A stretch of DNA of 64,000 bases from Pseudomonadota bacterium (lineage in GTDB: Bacteria; Desulfobacterota; Desulfobulbia; Desulfobulbales; Desulfocapsaceae), in the NCBI GenBank assembly GCA_018821985.1, contig JAHJKP010000039.1:62001-126000 (forward strand), written 5' to 3'. Numbering within the stretch: position 1 is the stretch's first letter; each line of letters starts with the position of its first letter. Positions 1 through 9,297 of this stretch are shown piece after piece. Made by a program: the position numbers and the translations under genes. Under the pieces are notes generated by a model. It saw only the letters and a program-made list of their open reading frames with translations, was not told the origin of the DNA and searched no databases.

Positions 1-864
1 TATGATTGGGCGGACTATTTCTCTCTTTTCAACCACTGTCACGACGGCCCAGCCGGTTGAAGAGATGCGGCTGTAATGGGCGAAATACTCCACCTTGTCA
101 ACACGGAATGTAAAGTCGCCCTTACTGTCCAGTTGGAAGGCTTCCTTCATTTCCGGAAGCGATTTGCCCAATAAGGACTGATCTGGATGCATGATAATTT
201 CCCCAGACCTGTCCATGACGAAGCTGAAATCCGTCCCGTATTCGTCATGTTGGGCAATAAGGTGGACAATCTTGTTCATTGAACAATCAATAGCTACCAC
301 GCCGCTATATACGCCATCGGACTTTCTCAGCGCCCTGCTGGTCGAGACCAGCCATTCGTTTGTCTTAATTTCCTGATATGGCAGACCGATCGACGTCTCG
401 GGTTTGATTGCCATCGCCGCTCGATACCAGGGGCGGGTGGTCGGATCAAATCCCTCAGGAGGCGTGTAGTCGTTTATTAGCATCAAGCCATTTTCATAAC
501 CAGAATAGATAAAGGTGATATTCTTGTTGGCCTTACGAATAGACCGATACCCATCCAATATGCGCTGACGAGCCTCTTCATCAAGTACCATCGCCTCCCT
601 GATGTCCTGGTTTTCCTCCAGCACCTTGAGGGTATTCATGATTTCGCTGAAATACCCATCAATGATAAGAGCGACAGCGTAATTGGTTCGGTTTATGACG
701 GCTTTCGCCTTGGAGATTTCGGAATAATAAAATATACTTGAGAGGAAAAAACCGAAAACGGCCATAACAATCAAAGCCAAAAGAGCACCGCTTTGAAATA
801 TCTCCCGTTTGATGCTGGCCGTAGGCGGTGAACACTTGGTTTTGATAGATATTTCTTTTTTCAT
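1..864 (-). CDS. dCache-domain membrane sensor (3' end outside window)
   Basis: Reading the minus strand from ATG at 862-864 gives an uninterrupted frame of 288 codons to the left edge. Residues about 28-50 form a hydrophobic segment, followed by an extracytoplasmic region containing PTTRPWYRAA and a later VMDRSGEIIMHP stretch, the pattern of the two lobes of a double Cache (dCache_1) ligand sensor. In this family the sensor feeds a methyl-accepting, kinase or GGDEF output module across a second membrane segment, which here would lie beyond the left edge. The output type cannot be told. The gene runs in the same direction as the broken PAS-GGDEF gene to its right, 319 bases upstream. Domain assignment is by motif and length; the ligand is unknown. 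Confidence 0.8.
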   Translation of the reverse strand, partial: MKKEISIKTKCSPPTASIKREIFQSGALLALIVMAVFGFFLSSIFYYSEISKAKAVINRTNYAVALIIDGYFSEIMNTLKVLEENQDIREAMVLDEEARQRILDGYRSIRKANKNITFIYSGYENGLMLINDYTPPEGFDPTTRPWYRAAMAIKPETSIGLPYQEIKTNEWLVSTSRALRKSDGVYSGVVAIDCSMNKIVHLIAQHDEYGTDFSFVMDRSGEIIMHPDQSLLGKSLPEMKEAFQLDSKGDFTFRVDKVEYFAHYSRISSTGWAVVTVVEKREIVRPII

Positions 865-1183
865 GATCGGAAGAGTATGAAGGTAAAACATTTTGGCTAA
901 CCACTGATATTTGTTTCATTTTTGCGCTAACATTTTGGGGAATTCAGAGGCTAGGTGCTGGCAGCAAAAACGAGCAATTCTCTCCCGATCAACGGTCAAG
1001 TTGACCCTATTGTGGTACGCTCGGCATGGGGGGATAATATTGTGGGGTTAAAGTCCCCTGTATCTAACTCCTATTATACATTTTGCTTAACAGAAATACT
1101 AGCGGCAGGCAATGACGAAACAGCAAAGGATCGTCCGAATAAAGACGGAGCGCCTACGTTGCTTAATCACTTGAATTAGAACA
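865..1183. other. intergenic stretch, no clear gene
   Basis: About 320 bases separate the dCache sensor from the end of the PAS-GGDEF gene. A 74-codon plus-strand frame at 955-1179 starts without a convincing ribosome binding site and resembles nothing I recognise. I see no RNA gene, terminator or riboswitch pattern here. Confidence 0.4.
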
Positions 1184-2482
1184 TTATCCAGCCTTGACGG
1201 AATAGTAGCTATAGTTGTTTTTCCCCTTCTTTTTCACCTGATACATTGCCTTGTCGGCTTTTTGGACCAGATCATCAACGTGGAGACCATCAACAGGGTA
1301 AACGCTTATCCCGATGCTCACCCCGACCGCGCACTGTGTTTCAGAAACACAAAAAGGTTCATTCAGGCTGTTGATAATTCTTATGCAAAGACTTTCTATT
1401 TCCTCACTCTCGTAAAACTCTCTGACAATAACGGCAAACTCATCACCGCCCAGCCGGGCGACAATATCCATTTGACGGACGGAATGCAGCAGTCTTCTGC
1501 CGACTTCCTTGAGAACCTCATCACCAGCCCTGTGCCCCAGATTATCGTTGATCGCTTTAAAACCATCCAGATCGAGAAAAAAAATGGCGAGTTGAGTTCC
1601 TATCCTTTCCGCAGTGTTGACAGCCTTCTCCAGATGGTCAAGAAAAGATATGCGATTATAGAGTGAAGTGAGTTGGTCATGAAGCGCCAGATATTGGATT
1701 TTTTCGGCCTGTTTTCTTTTTTCGGTAATTTCCTCTTTTATCGCCACATAATGGCGGGGTTTGCCGTCATCATCCATGACAACTGAAATTGTTGCCTTTT
1801 CCCAGTATTCCAGACCATCTTTGGTAAGGTTACAAAATTCACCCTGCCATTCTCTGCCGCTGGTAATAGTTTCCCACATGGATTTATAGAAATCGGAGGA
1901 TTGTTTCCCCGAATTCAATATCCGAGGATTTTTACCTACCACCTCTTCTCTGGTGTAGCCGGAAACTTCAGTGAATTTTGGATTCACATAGGAAATTGAA
2001 CCGTCCAGATCGGTTATAATGACGGAGACAGGACTATACTCCACCGCCCGGGAAAGGATGAGAAGCTGTTCCCTGTTTATTTTCTCTTCCGTTATATCTT
2101 GAACAATACCGTGCATTCGGAGAGGATTCTGTTCTTGATCATAAAACATCTGGCCGGATTCACGAACCCATCGAATAGAACCATCCGGACGAATAATCCG
2201 ATGATCAAAATTAATTTCCTTTTGGTTGAATGCAGACTTAATAGTTTTTTCGACCAGTTCACGGTCATCGGGATGAACCAAGGCCTTAAAAGAATCTAAG
2301 GTGCCTGGAAAGAGGCCCTCCGGGAGATCAAAGATGCGATAAACAGAGTCGGACCAAAAGACTGCTCCGGTCCAGATCTCCCACTCCCAGCTGCCGATAT
2401 TAGCGGCCAACTGGGCAAGGTGGTACCGTTGTTCACTGCACCTTAGATCGTTCTCGGCCTTTTTCCGATGAGTAATATCCAT
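1184..2482 (-). CDS. PAS-PAS-GGDEF diguanylate cyclase, downstream part of amber-interrupted gene
   Basis: Counted from ATG at 2482, residues about 18-130 and 140-260 are PAS/PAC sensor domains (the second with VIITDLDGSISYVNPKF), and the C-terminus is a GGDEF domain. The signature GGDEF lies at residues 345-349, preceded by RQMD at 336-339, an intact RxxD inhibitory site, so an active, product-inhibited c-di-GMP synthase is expected. No Shine-Dalgarno sequence precedes 2482, and the frame upstream of that ATG reads straight back through the end of a PAS domain (EEYVNIYGMDIT) to a TAG at 2552-2554 and then into the 2552-3139 frame. The two parts are therefore best seen as one sensor gene of 652 codons including the final stop, split by one stop codon. 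Whether this part is translated alone is unknown. Confidence 0.75.
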   Translation of the reverse strand: MDITHRKKAENDLRCSEQRYHLAQLAANIGSWEWEIWTGAVFWSDSVYRIFDLPEGLFPGTLDSFKALVHPDDRELVEKTIKSAFNQKEINFDHRIIRPDGSIRWVRESGQMFYDQEQNPLRMHGIVQDITEEKINREQLLILSRAVEYSPVSVIITDLDGSISYVNPKFTEVSGYTREEVVGKNPRILNSGKQSSDFYKSMWETITSGREWQGEFCNLTKDGLEYWEKATISVVMDDDGKPRHYVAIKEEITEKRKQAEKIQYLALHDQLTSLYNRISFLDHLEKAVNTAERIGTQLAIFFLDLDGFKAINDNLGHRAGDEVLKEVGRRLLHSVRQMDIVARLGGDEFAVIVREFYESEEIESLCIRIINSLNEPFCVSETQCAVGVSIGISVYPVDGLHVDDLVQKADKAMYQVKKKGKNNYSYYSVKAG

Positions 2483-2551
2483 GCCATAGATATTGACATA
2501 CTCTTCACCTGGAACCGGAGTTACTGAAAATTGGAAGATCTTCTCACTGAC

Positions 2552-2554
2552 CTA
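2552..2554 (-). other. in-frame amber (TAG) codon inside PAS-GGDEF sensor
   Basis: The frames on either side of this codon are continuous (start positions differ by a multiple of three) and together give an unbroken PAS domain. A single substitution would restore a gene running from 3139 to 1184. No pyl genes or suppressor tRNA are visible in the window. Confidence 0.85.
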
Positions 2555-3139
2555 AAATTCCCGTACTATCGTGACCTGATTGCGGTGAACGGTGGCAATG
2601 GCTGGCTGGAAACAATCGGGCAGGAGGTTTCCTGTTTCAATTCCCCACTGTTTGAGCAGCTGTTGTCCCGCCCTGTTAATATAGAGGGCAATACCCGAGG
2701 AGGAGGCCCGCAGTACCGGATCGGGATCTTCGTCGGGAAATCTGGCAAGATCACAAATCTCTTTTTGGTATTTCTTCTGCAAACTGATATCCCGTACGGA
2801 AGCTAAAATGAGTTCTTTTGCATCCAGGATGAAGGTTTTGGCCTTGATAGCGACATCAAGCATTTCGCCGCTTTTTGTGACAAATTGTGCCTCCAGAATA
2901 TGGCTGTCAGCAGATTTGAGATGTTGTCGAAAAGTCTTGGTGAATTCACCTTCTTGTTCGTGAGCGGGATGAAGTGTACGCTGATGCCTGCCAATCAGCT
3001 CCTCTTTTCCCCAGCCCAAAGCCCCAACCGCGGCTTTATTGCAGTCAACAATGATGCCTGTCTTGGCCTCTGCAACCATTAACATATCCTGAGCTTCATC
3101 AAAAATTTTCTGATATTTATCTTCTTCTTCACAAATCAT
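2552..3139 (-). CDS. PAS-domain N-terminal part of the same sensor, ended by an in-frame TAG
   Basis: Begins at ATG 3139. Residues about 5-120 form a PAS domain (YQKIFDEAQDMLMVAEAKTG, IIVDCNKAAVGALGWGKEEL) with a PAC tail, followed by the first half of a second PAS domain (DPDPVLRASSSGIALYIN). The frame stops at TAG 2552-2554, codon 196, in the middle of that second PAS domain; the rest of the domain continues in the same frame beyond the stop. Alone, this would be a 195-residue soluble sensory fragment without an output module. It looks like a recently broken gene, or a read-through or sequencing artefact, rather than a complete protein. Confidence 0.7.
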   Translation of the reverse strand: MICEEEDKYQKIFDEAQDMLMVAEAKTGIIVDCNKAAVGALGWGKEELIGRHQRTLHPAHEQEGEFTKTFRQHLKSADSHILEAQFVTKSGEMLDVAIKAKTFILDAKELILASVRDISLQKKYQKEICDLARFPDEDPDPVLRASSSGIALYINRAGQQLLKQWGIETGNLLPDCFQPAIATVHRNQVTIVREF

Positions 3140-3784
3140 AAATTTCTATTTTCCACTCACTTTATATCCGATGATGAAATTATGTATATTGATAACAAAT
3201 AGATTGGTCCTGTTTCTTAATATCCACTTAATACTGTTCATTTTTACTTGCTAAGGTTTCAGGGCAATCAGCGGCACCAACAACACACCATGACTGGGCC
3301 TCACGCCAACTTTTAGCTTACTTTTTTTATCAAAAAAATATAACCCCTCGATCCCGATTAGCCCCGACCTTAGACAAACACGAAAAACTTTAATTAACTA
3401 TATGCCCCTGCTAATTTTTCTCCATACCCCGGAGGCGGCACTAACCTGATTTGAGCCGCATGACCCAAGATTTTAAAGGTTTCCTAGAGGTTTACTAAAA
3501 AAACTGACTAAAACAGATGGAAGTTCAAGTGTAGTTAAAAATAAATAATTTTTCAAATAGAGCAAGGGAAGGTGATAAAGGAAGGGAACAGCTGTGCTGA
3601 AACAAAAATCTTTCTTATGGCACCGATGAGTAAGATGCCATATTTGTTCAGGAATAGAATATTGCTTTGCTCTTGCCATAAATCCAGTAAGTCTTCAAGA
3701 CTCAAGATATAATTCAATTTATGTCAGGCAATTGTCATAAAAAAAACTGAAAATCGTTAGGAGCTTACTCCTGACGAGTGAACC
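3140..3784. other. AT-rich intergenic stretch with transposase relic
   Basis: This 645-base gap holds only the decayed RAYT-type transposase start described separately. The remainder is AT-rich with no frame, hairpin terminator or RNA I can support. Confidence 0.5.
3602..3679 (-). pseudogene. relic of REP-associated tyrosine transposase (IS200-like, N-terminus)
   Basis: From ATG 3679 the minus strand encodes MARAKQYSIPEQIWHLTHRC followed by HKKDF. This is the characteristic start of REP-associated tyrosine (Y1) transposases of the Desulfobacterota and Geobacter type (MARAKR..IPG..WHITHRCHKREF). After about 26 residues the frame continues for 40 codons with unrelated low-complexity sequence and lacks the catalytic His-hydrophobe-His and Tyr motifs, so it is a dead 5' fragment. 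It may relate to the inverted repeat at 9298-9396, which has the look of a RAYT-mobilised palindrome. Confidence 0.6.
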
Positions 3785-5146
3785 TTATTTGCTTAAATCG
3801 AGAACGCTCTCCAGTTGACATTGGTTGTTGGTAAAACAAAGGATACTCTTTTCCAGCCTGTCGTAATCAGGATTAAACGTGCCACGCCGCCAATAATCAT
3901 ATTGAAGTTTTTCCCCTTTTTCATCCTTTAAGCTTGCAATATTATTTTCGCTGAAAATGGTTTTTTCCGATCCCTTCTGGCATTTTGCATAGCCATCAAC
4001 ATCGTCTTTCTCTTCGTAGAATTTACAGTTCCGGTACTTACCGTTAACACCGTAGTGTTTGTCTCCAGGGCTCATAGATAGAGCCGTATGGGCGAAGTTA
4101 GCAAATCTGTAAGGAGTACCTTTATAATTCAGTTCAGGACTGTCGAATTCCACCGTTGCAATATCTTTACAAGACGCTAGCGATTGATCTTCCTTCGTAT
4201 ATTTGGTCTTGTACCAGATAAGAGCGCGACGGTCAGCGGTCGTCAGGTCACAGAAAAATTTACGGGCCTCCCTGGCATCAATCGTCTCATCATCAGCACT
4301 GACAGCCATCAGCACAGGAACCTCCAGCGCGTACTTACTGTCAACCAGGCCTTTGGTCAGTTCGTAAAACTCAGCCCCGGCATTCATAGAAAAAGATTCA
4401 TATCGTGCGGCATCTTTCTCATCATATTTGCTCAACCAGTCTTTAACAAATCTCAGAACAGTAGTAGCCCAGGCCAACTTAGTTTTGGCTTTGACGGCCG
4501 TCGACAGCAGAATCAAGCCTTTTATTTTATTTGTACTTTGTCCCTCTTTCATATGCCGTATGGCCAACGCCGTGCCAGTCGAGAATCCAACCAGATACAG
4601 GTCATGAATCTGGTCGATTTTCTGAAAACTTCTCACTCCATAGTCGGTTATTCGCATCCAGTCTTCATGTTTCATCTTCAATGAGTCTCCGGCCACGGTG
4701 CCGTGCCCTGGTAACAACACGGCCCGGATCAAGGCACACGGATAAGCCTTTTGCAGAGAGTCACTGATACTGCGCATTAGATAAGGTGAGTCGGTCAGGC
4801 CGTGGATGAGCAGAAAACCTTTTCCCCCGCCTTTTGATGTGTCCCAACACATATCACTGTCTTTTTCAGGCCACTGAAACGGGCCCCGCATTATTGCCGT
4901 CTCTTCACTCGTATACCCTCCCAGATAGGGACTCTGACCCGATTTAAATCGAAGATCGTCTAAAATCTGTCGAATATTTTCACGACTGTCATGAACATAC
5001 TGCGTAAATTCCGGCTCAGGCTGCCCTGGAACGAAAGCCGCCTTTCCTGTTGGCTGCAACCATTCTGGATTCGAAGAGATGCATGCACCTAAGGCAAGCG
5101 ACACACATACGGTCACAAAAATTGCTTTGATTGTTGAAGCAGTCAT
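3785..5146 (-). CDS. lipoprotein alpha/beta-hydrolase (lysophospholipase/carboxylesterase-like)
   Basis: The 453-residue protein starts at ATG 5146 behind a GGAGAG site. Residues 1-22 form a lipoprotein signal ending in the lipobox LGAC (Cys22), so it is probably membrane anchored. The alpha/beta-hydrolase core shows an oxyanion HG in LLIHGLTDSPY (about 112-122), GHGT (147-150) and the nucleophile elbow GFSTG (187-191, Ser189). An Asp in SADDETID and a His in NFAHTALS could complete the triad. The length exceeds a minimal hydrolase because of a Cys/Lys-rich C-terminal region of about 100 residues of unknown role. The likely reaction is hydrolysis of a lipid or carboxyl ester; the substrate is unknown. 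It stands alone between regulatory genes. Confidence 0.8.
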   Translation of the reverse strand: MTASTIKAIFVTVCVSLALGACISSNPEWLQPTGKAAFVPGQPEPEFTQYVHDSRENIRQILDDLRFKSGQSPYLGGYTSEETAIMRGPFQWPEKDSDMCWDTSKGGGKGFLLIHGLTDSPYLMRSISDSLQKAYPCALIRAVLLPGHGTVAGDSLKMKHEDWMRITDYGVRSFQKIDQIHDLYLVGFSTGTALAIRHMKEGQSTNKIKGLILLSTAVKAKTKLAWATTVLRFVKDWLSKYDEKDAARYESFSMNAGAEFYELTKGLVDSKYALEVPVLMAVSADDETIDAREARKFFCDLTTADRRALIWYKTKYTKEDQSLASCKDIATVEFDSPELNYKGTPYRFANFAHTALSMSPGDKHYGVNGKYRNCKFYEEKDDVDGYAKCQKGSEKTIFSENNIASLKDEKGEKLQYDYWRRGTFNPDYDRLEKSILCFTNNQCQLESVLDLSK

Positions 5147-5227
5147 TTCAACATCTCTCCAGATAATTTTAAAATGAAAGTGCAGGGCCTGCGCTTCGAC
5201 TGTGCATATTTAGAATTTACTGAATGG

Positions 5228-6364
5228 CTACGCTTCTTGTCCGGTCCAAGGCCGCAACTGACAGGCCACCCCCAAAAACTCCCCATCATTTCCAAAGAGC
5301 GGGGTCAATTCCTGCCACAGGACTTTTCCGTCAGGGTGAATACACTTTCCTGAAATCTGGATCTTCTGGTCAAAGACCTTGTACATCCTGGTAAGGACCT
5401 CACCGGCATTGTCCATACGGGAAGCGACAGTTTGCAGGTCGTCGAATGTCTTGATTTCCTGGCCGTTCAGGTTGAGCATGTTACAAAAAGTCCTGTTCTT
5501 TCTGACCAGATTTCGATCCTGGTCAAAGATGATCAGACTGAAATCAAGGGCATTAAAGGCAGCCTGCGTTCTGGCCTGTGCGCTCTGGTCCTGATAATTT
5601 TTGCTTACCGGTCTGGCAATAATAACAACACGATCAACGCGCCCCATATCACCCGCAACCGGGAGCATATTGACCATGTATGTTCCATTGTTGGTGCTGA
5701 CTTCCTTGATATGGGGAGTATTCAGGTCGAATGTTTTTTGCAGTAAAAGTTCATAAGGGGAATAATCGGGAACAATCTCTGCCAGAACCGTATCATAGTC
5801 CTCGCCATGGTGTCTTCCCAAAAACAGGATGGAAGCATGGTTCTGATACATGATTTTCCGATCGCTGGAAACAATGGTTATGCTGTCATGCAAGGCCTCA
5901 AAGACCTCGTAACAGCGAATCATATGAGCCTTGGCCTCTTTAGCCTCTGCTTCGGTATCCTGAAATTTATCGCGGAGAACCTGGAAAATTTCCTCAATGG
6001 GAAGCGCACGTCCTTGTTCTGTCGTCTCGATAACGTTTTCAGGCAAAGCGGCTGAGGCAAGTTTCTCTGACAATGGCACTTCGCCCTGAATTGTGGGATG
6101 AGTGGCCGCTGTTATCACCGCCCCTTTTTTTACCAATTCTTCTTCTGTTATATTGAGGGGTTTACTGACCTTGTTTCGCCATTCCTGTGAGCATCCCTGC
6201 TTCCCGTTCAACACCTTGCTGAGGGTGACCGCTGAGATCTGCGCCTTCACTGCCAGATCCTTCTGAGCTATTTTCTGAGCCCGAATCGTCTCCGCCAGTC
6301 CGGCAATAAAATACGCCTGTCGCTGTTTGTTCTCCATGGCGATGGCGGTTTCGCTGTTTTCCAT
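5228..6364 (-). CDS. XRE-family transcription regulator with C-terminal PAS domains
   Basis: 378 residues, start ATG 6364 behind an AGAGAGGAAAT site. Residues about 20-75 form a Cro/CI-type helix-turn-helix (QKDLAVKAQISAVTLSKVLN, then NITEEEL). A predicted coiled stretch (about 110-145) is followed by two PAS-like domains at about 145-255 (ITIVSSDRKIMYQNHASILFLG) and 265-375 (LIIFDQDRNLVRKNRTFCNML). The architecture is a DNA-binding sensor that changes activity on binding a small ligand, redox cofactor or partner through PAS. It is transcribed away from the two exported repeat proteins starting at 6800, across an AT-rich 435-base gap, the usual arrangement of a regulator controlling its divergent neighbour. 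The signal is unknown. Confidence 0.8.
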   Translation of the reverse strand: MENSETAIAMENKQRQAYFIAGLAETIRAQKIAQKDLAVKAQISAVTLSKVLNGKQGCSQEWRNKVSKPLNITEEELVKKGAVITAATHPTIQGEVPLSEKLASAALPENVIETTEQGRALPIEEIFQVLRDKFQDTEAEAKEAKAHMIRCYEVFEALHDSITIVSSDRKIMYQNHASILFLGRHHGEDYDTVLAEIVPDYSPYELLLQKTFDLNTPHIKEVSTNNGTYMVNMLPVAGDMGRVDRVVIIARPVSKNYQDQSAQARTQAAFNALDFSLIIFDQDRNLVRKNRTFCNMLNLNGQEIKTFDDLQTVASRMDNAGEVLTRMYKVFDQKIQISGKCIHPDGKVLWQELTPLFGNDGEFLGVACQLRPWTGQEA

Positions 6365-6799
6365 ATTTCCTCTCTATACTCCTTCTACCAGATTGGGTCC
6401 TCATACCCTCGTGTCAAATCAAACTCGTGAAAGCTATATTTTTCATTATTGTTATTATCAAATTAATGTCAAGAGAAAAAATATCCCAAACAATATCGAA
6501 ACAATAGCCTTATTTGCACAAATAAATTAACTCAAATGTTAATTTATATACATTTTGCTAATAAATTTCACTTGCACTAGCTAACAAATAACGTTATTTT
6601 AGCAATCATTCCTATTACAGTATTAACAAGTGAGCAAGAAAGAGAAAATCTACCCCAAATTGCCCTAGCGAAACAGGAGTGTTTTTAGTCGGCAAGCTCT
6701 GGATTCATCAAAGCATGGAGGGGTTTAATAAATATTTTAGCTGAAAACACTTTTATCTGTCACTGACACAGTGAAACCCTTAACCAATTGGAGATTACA
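6365..6799. promoter_or_regulatory. AT-rich divergent promoter region
   Basis: The stretch between the XRE-PAS regulator and the exported repeat protein is very AT-rich, with repeated TAATTTAT/AATAAATT-type words around 6520-6570 that could be operator half-sites. No exact -10/-35 pair or named riboswitch is convincing. Inference: it holds both divergent promoters and the regulator's binding sites. Confidence 0.4.
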
Positions 6800-7957
6800 A
6801 TGATGCAAAAAATCTTGGGCGGCTTTGTCCTGGCCCTCACCCTTATTTTTTCAGCTTCCCCCGGCAACGCCACCCTTACCACTGATCTGCAGGACCTGGT
6901 GGCCCAGGAAACAATCATGCGTGATCAACTGGCAGACATCAGCGTCAACCAGGGTGGAACCTGCACCCAGCTTGGCACACTCAACACCTCCATGGAAGAA
7001 TATCTGGCCATGGTAACAAGTGTCATCAGCCAGCTTACGATCCCGGTTACCCTGACCAGCACGGATGCCATATCCCTGGACACCCTTTCCACCCTCACCA
7101 CGGAGATGGCGGCCGATTCTGTTCGTCTGTCCTGGGAATTGCGTAACATCGAAAATGTGGCCGAGCTGTTCGAATACCGGGCTGCCCTGAGCGCCATGCT
7201 CCGGTTGTCAGATGATATCGGCAAGATGGCCGACAGAATTCTCGAGATGGCGGACCGCATCCTCGTCATGGCGGACAATATCGGCGCCATGGCCGATCGT
7301 ATTCTCATCACCCAGCAGCTGCAGAACAGCAATGTGGCCCTGACCCAGGCATCCATCCTCACTACCCAGACCAATATGGTGGCCATGAGCGACAGCCTTT
7401 CCTCCATTGCCTATAATATGACTTTAGGGCTGGTGAAGACCGATGCGGTTGTGTTGGAAAACGACATGGGGGCAACGACGCTCACCAGCGTCAACATGGC
7501 GACGGAATTGGATAGCCTTGCAGCCAGGACATCCCTCCTTCTTGCCGGCACAGAGAGTCTTTACACCCTGATCAACCAGAACAGCCAGTCTGCCAGTCAC
7601 TTTATCAATAGCGACACCCTGACCTTACTGGGCGATCTTTCCACCATTAACAAGGCCTTATCCCTCTCGCTGGAGGCCTATGCCAACACCATCAACCAGA
7701 TCGCACCGCTCACCCAGATTCCTGTCCTCTCCGATGCCACCGCCAGCATGCTGCGCCTTACCACCGACATCGGTAAGATGTCTGACCGGATCATGGAGAT
7801 GACCGACAAGATCATCGTTATGGCAGACAATATCGGCTTGATGAGCGACCGGATTGTCACGACCCAGGATTTGCAACAGACCAATATAGAGCTGACCGGG
7901 GGCTCGCTGCTCACCGCCCAGAGTGTCACCCTCACTGTGATAAAAAACTTCCTTTAA
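6800..7957 (+). CDS. exported heptad-repeat protein, paralogue 1
   Basis: I choose ATG 6800, preceded by GGAG at 6790-6793; an upstream TTG at 6788 overlaps that site. Residues 1-25 are a signal peptide (ILGGFVLALTLIFS, cleavage near GNA). The mature protein is Thr/Leu/Met-rich and almost entirely amphipathic helix. Two copies of one block occur (about residues 132-190 and 315-375). Each starts with LRLSDDIGKM and continues with exact seven-residue steps (MADRILE, MADRILV, MADNIGA), then an ITQQLQNSN tail. Heptads of this kind suggest a rod or helical bundle in the periplasm or outside the cell. I recognise no family or enzyme motif. The neighbour at 7992 is a paralogue, so this looks like a tandem duplication in one operon controlled by the divergent XRE-PAS gene. 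Confidence 0.7.
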   Translation: MMQKILGGFVLALTLIFSASPGNATLTTDLQDLVAQETIMRDQLADISVNQGGTCTQLGTLNTSMEEYLAMVTSVISQLTIPVTLTSTDAISLDTLSTLTTEMAADSVRLSWELRNIENVAELFEYRAALSAMLRLSDDIGKMADRILEMADRILVMADNIGAMADRILITQQLQNSNVALTQASILTTQTNMVAMSDSLSSIAYNMTLGLVKTDAVVLENDMGATTLTSVNMATELDSLAARTSLLLAGTESLYTLINQNSQSASHFINSDTLTLLGDLSTINKALSLSLEAYANTINQIAPLTQIPVLSDATASMLRLTTDIGKMSDRIMEMTDKIIVMADNIGLMSDRIVTTQDLQQTNIELTGGSLLTAQSVTLTVIKNFL

Positions 7958-7991
7958 AATAAGCATATTGACATCTAACGGAGACACAAAT

Positions 7992-9164
7992 ATGAAAAAT
8001 AAGATCAAGAACGTATTTTTTGTTGCCCTCTTTATAGCGGCAGGCCTTTGGCTTCATCCGACCAACTCACAGGCCACTTTGCTTGATGATCTGAATGGGC
8101 TGGTGGCCCAGTCCCAGGCCCTTGACACCCAGCTCAAGGATATCACCCTGACCGGCGACACGGTCTGCGGCCCACTGGTTGCGGCCAATCAAGCAGCCCG
8201 TGATCTTGTCAACAATATCACCCAGATTGACCAGGGGCTCGCCGCCCACTTGCAGGTGGATGTGGATATCCTCACCGCCCTCAATCAACTGGCAGCCCTG
8301 ACACCGAACCTTGCCAGCGAGAACCTTCGCCTCTCCGTTGACCTGCAGACCCTGTCACAGACAGGACAGGCCATAACCATCAAGGATGGCATTGTGGCCA
8401 TGCTCCAACTCTCCGATGATATCGGCACCATGGCCGACCGCATTGGTGAAATGGCAGACAAGATCCTGGTCATGTCCGACAATATCGGTCTCATGGCCGA
8501 TCGTATCATTGCCACCCAGGAGATCCAAAACGAGAATATACAGCTCACCCAGCAGTCAATTTTGCAGACCCAGACCAATATGCTGACCGTGACTTCTCTG
8601 GTAGAGACCAGTACCAACGACCTGACCCTGGATCAGTTGGTGATTGATGGCAATCTGCTGGCGGCCAAGATGGTGGCAGTGATCTTAAACCCATTTACCA
8701 TGAAGACACAGCTTGCTACGGTGGCCACCGATGTCCAAACCTTTCTTGCCAAGGTGACCACCGCTTACGGAACCATCGCCCAGCAGTCGGCAACCAGCAC
8801 CATGTACATCAACACCACCTCCCTGACCAGCCTGGCGAATGTCTCCATTATGCTCACCTCGTTGACCACGGCCGTTGACGGCTATGTCATCGCCATTGAC
8901 GCCCTGAAAAACATAACCTCCAGCACCAGCCTTTCAGCCTCGCTCAAGAGCATGTTGCAGCTTTCTGCTGATATCGGAGTCATGGCCAACCGCATCCTGG
9001 AGATGGGAGATCTGATTCTGGCCATGGCGGACAATATAGGCATGGAGGCGGACCAGATCCTGATTACTCAGCAATTACAGAATGCCAACGTGGCCACGGT
9101 GCAGACCTCGATCCTGGCAGCTCAGGATCTGGCAATCACTATTATTGCCGCTCGGAATTTATGA
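7992..9164 (+). CDS. exported heptad-repeat protein, paralogue 2
   Basis: ATG 7992 is preferred: GGAGACACAAAT lies directly before it and it opens a signal peptide (NVFFVALFIAAGLWL, cleavage near SQA). The mature part has the same layout as the gene upstream: LLDDLNGLVAQ near the N-terminus, then two blocks of LSDDIGTMADRI, MADKILV, MSDNIGL, MADRII and QEIQNENIQLTQ (about residues 130-190 and 320-385). One Cys near residue 52 matches a Cys in paralogue 1, and both are preceded by a similar short segment. The 34-base gap suggests co-transcription with 6800-7957. Function unknown; a structural or surface role is inferred from the repeats and export only. Confidence 0.7.
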   Translation: MKNKIKNVFFVALFIAAGLWLHPTNSQATLLDDLNGLVAQSQALDTQLKDITLTGDTVCGPLVAANQAARDLVNNITQIDQGLAAHLQVDVDILTALNQLAALTPNLASENLRLSVDLQTLSQTGQAITIKDGIVAMLQLSDDIGTMADRIGEMADKILVMSDNIGLMADRIIATQEIQNENIQLTQQSILQTQTNMLTVTSLVETSTNDLTLDQLVIDGNLLAAKMVAVILNPFTMKTQLATVATDVQTFLAKVTTAYGTIAQQSATSTMYINTTSLTSLANVSIMLTSLTTAVDGYVIAIDALKNITSSTSLSASLKSMLQLSADIGVMANRILEMGDLILAMADNIGMEADQILITQQLQNANVATVQTSILAAQDLAITIIAARNL

Positions 9165-9297
9165 TTCTGGTAAGGAGCAAGAAAAATTGGCCAAAAGGCA
9201 AAGAATTGAAAACTCATCTGTTCAATGTTACATGGTGATTGAACTTGTTGACTGAACGTATTGAAAGAATGATGTAAGTAAAAAAAACGGTTAATAA

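Noticed and set aside
955-1179. 74-codon plus-strand frame
   Set aside because: No ribosome binding site, no likeness to known proteins and between two minus-strand genes.
2552-2554. TAG as a pyrrolysine codon
   Set aside because: The affected PAS domain is not a known pyrrolysine protein and no pyl genes are in view; a nonsense change is simpler. Kept only as a low-probability option in the finding.
7180-9120. repeats in the two exported proteins as a possible CRISPR or tandem DNA array
   Set aside because: The repeats are codon-level heptads within genes, variable in DNA and without regular unique spacers. No CRISPR array is seen in the window.
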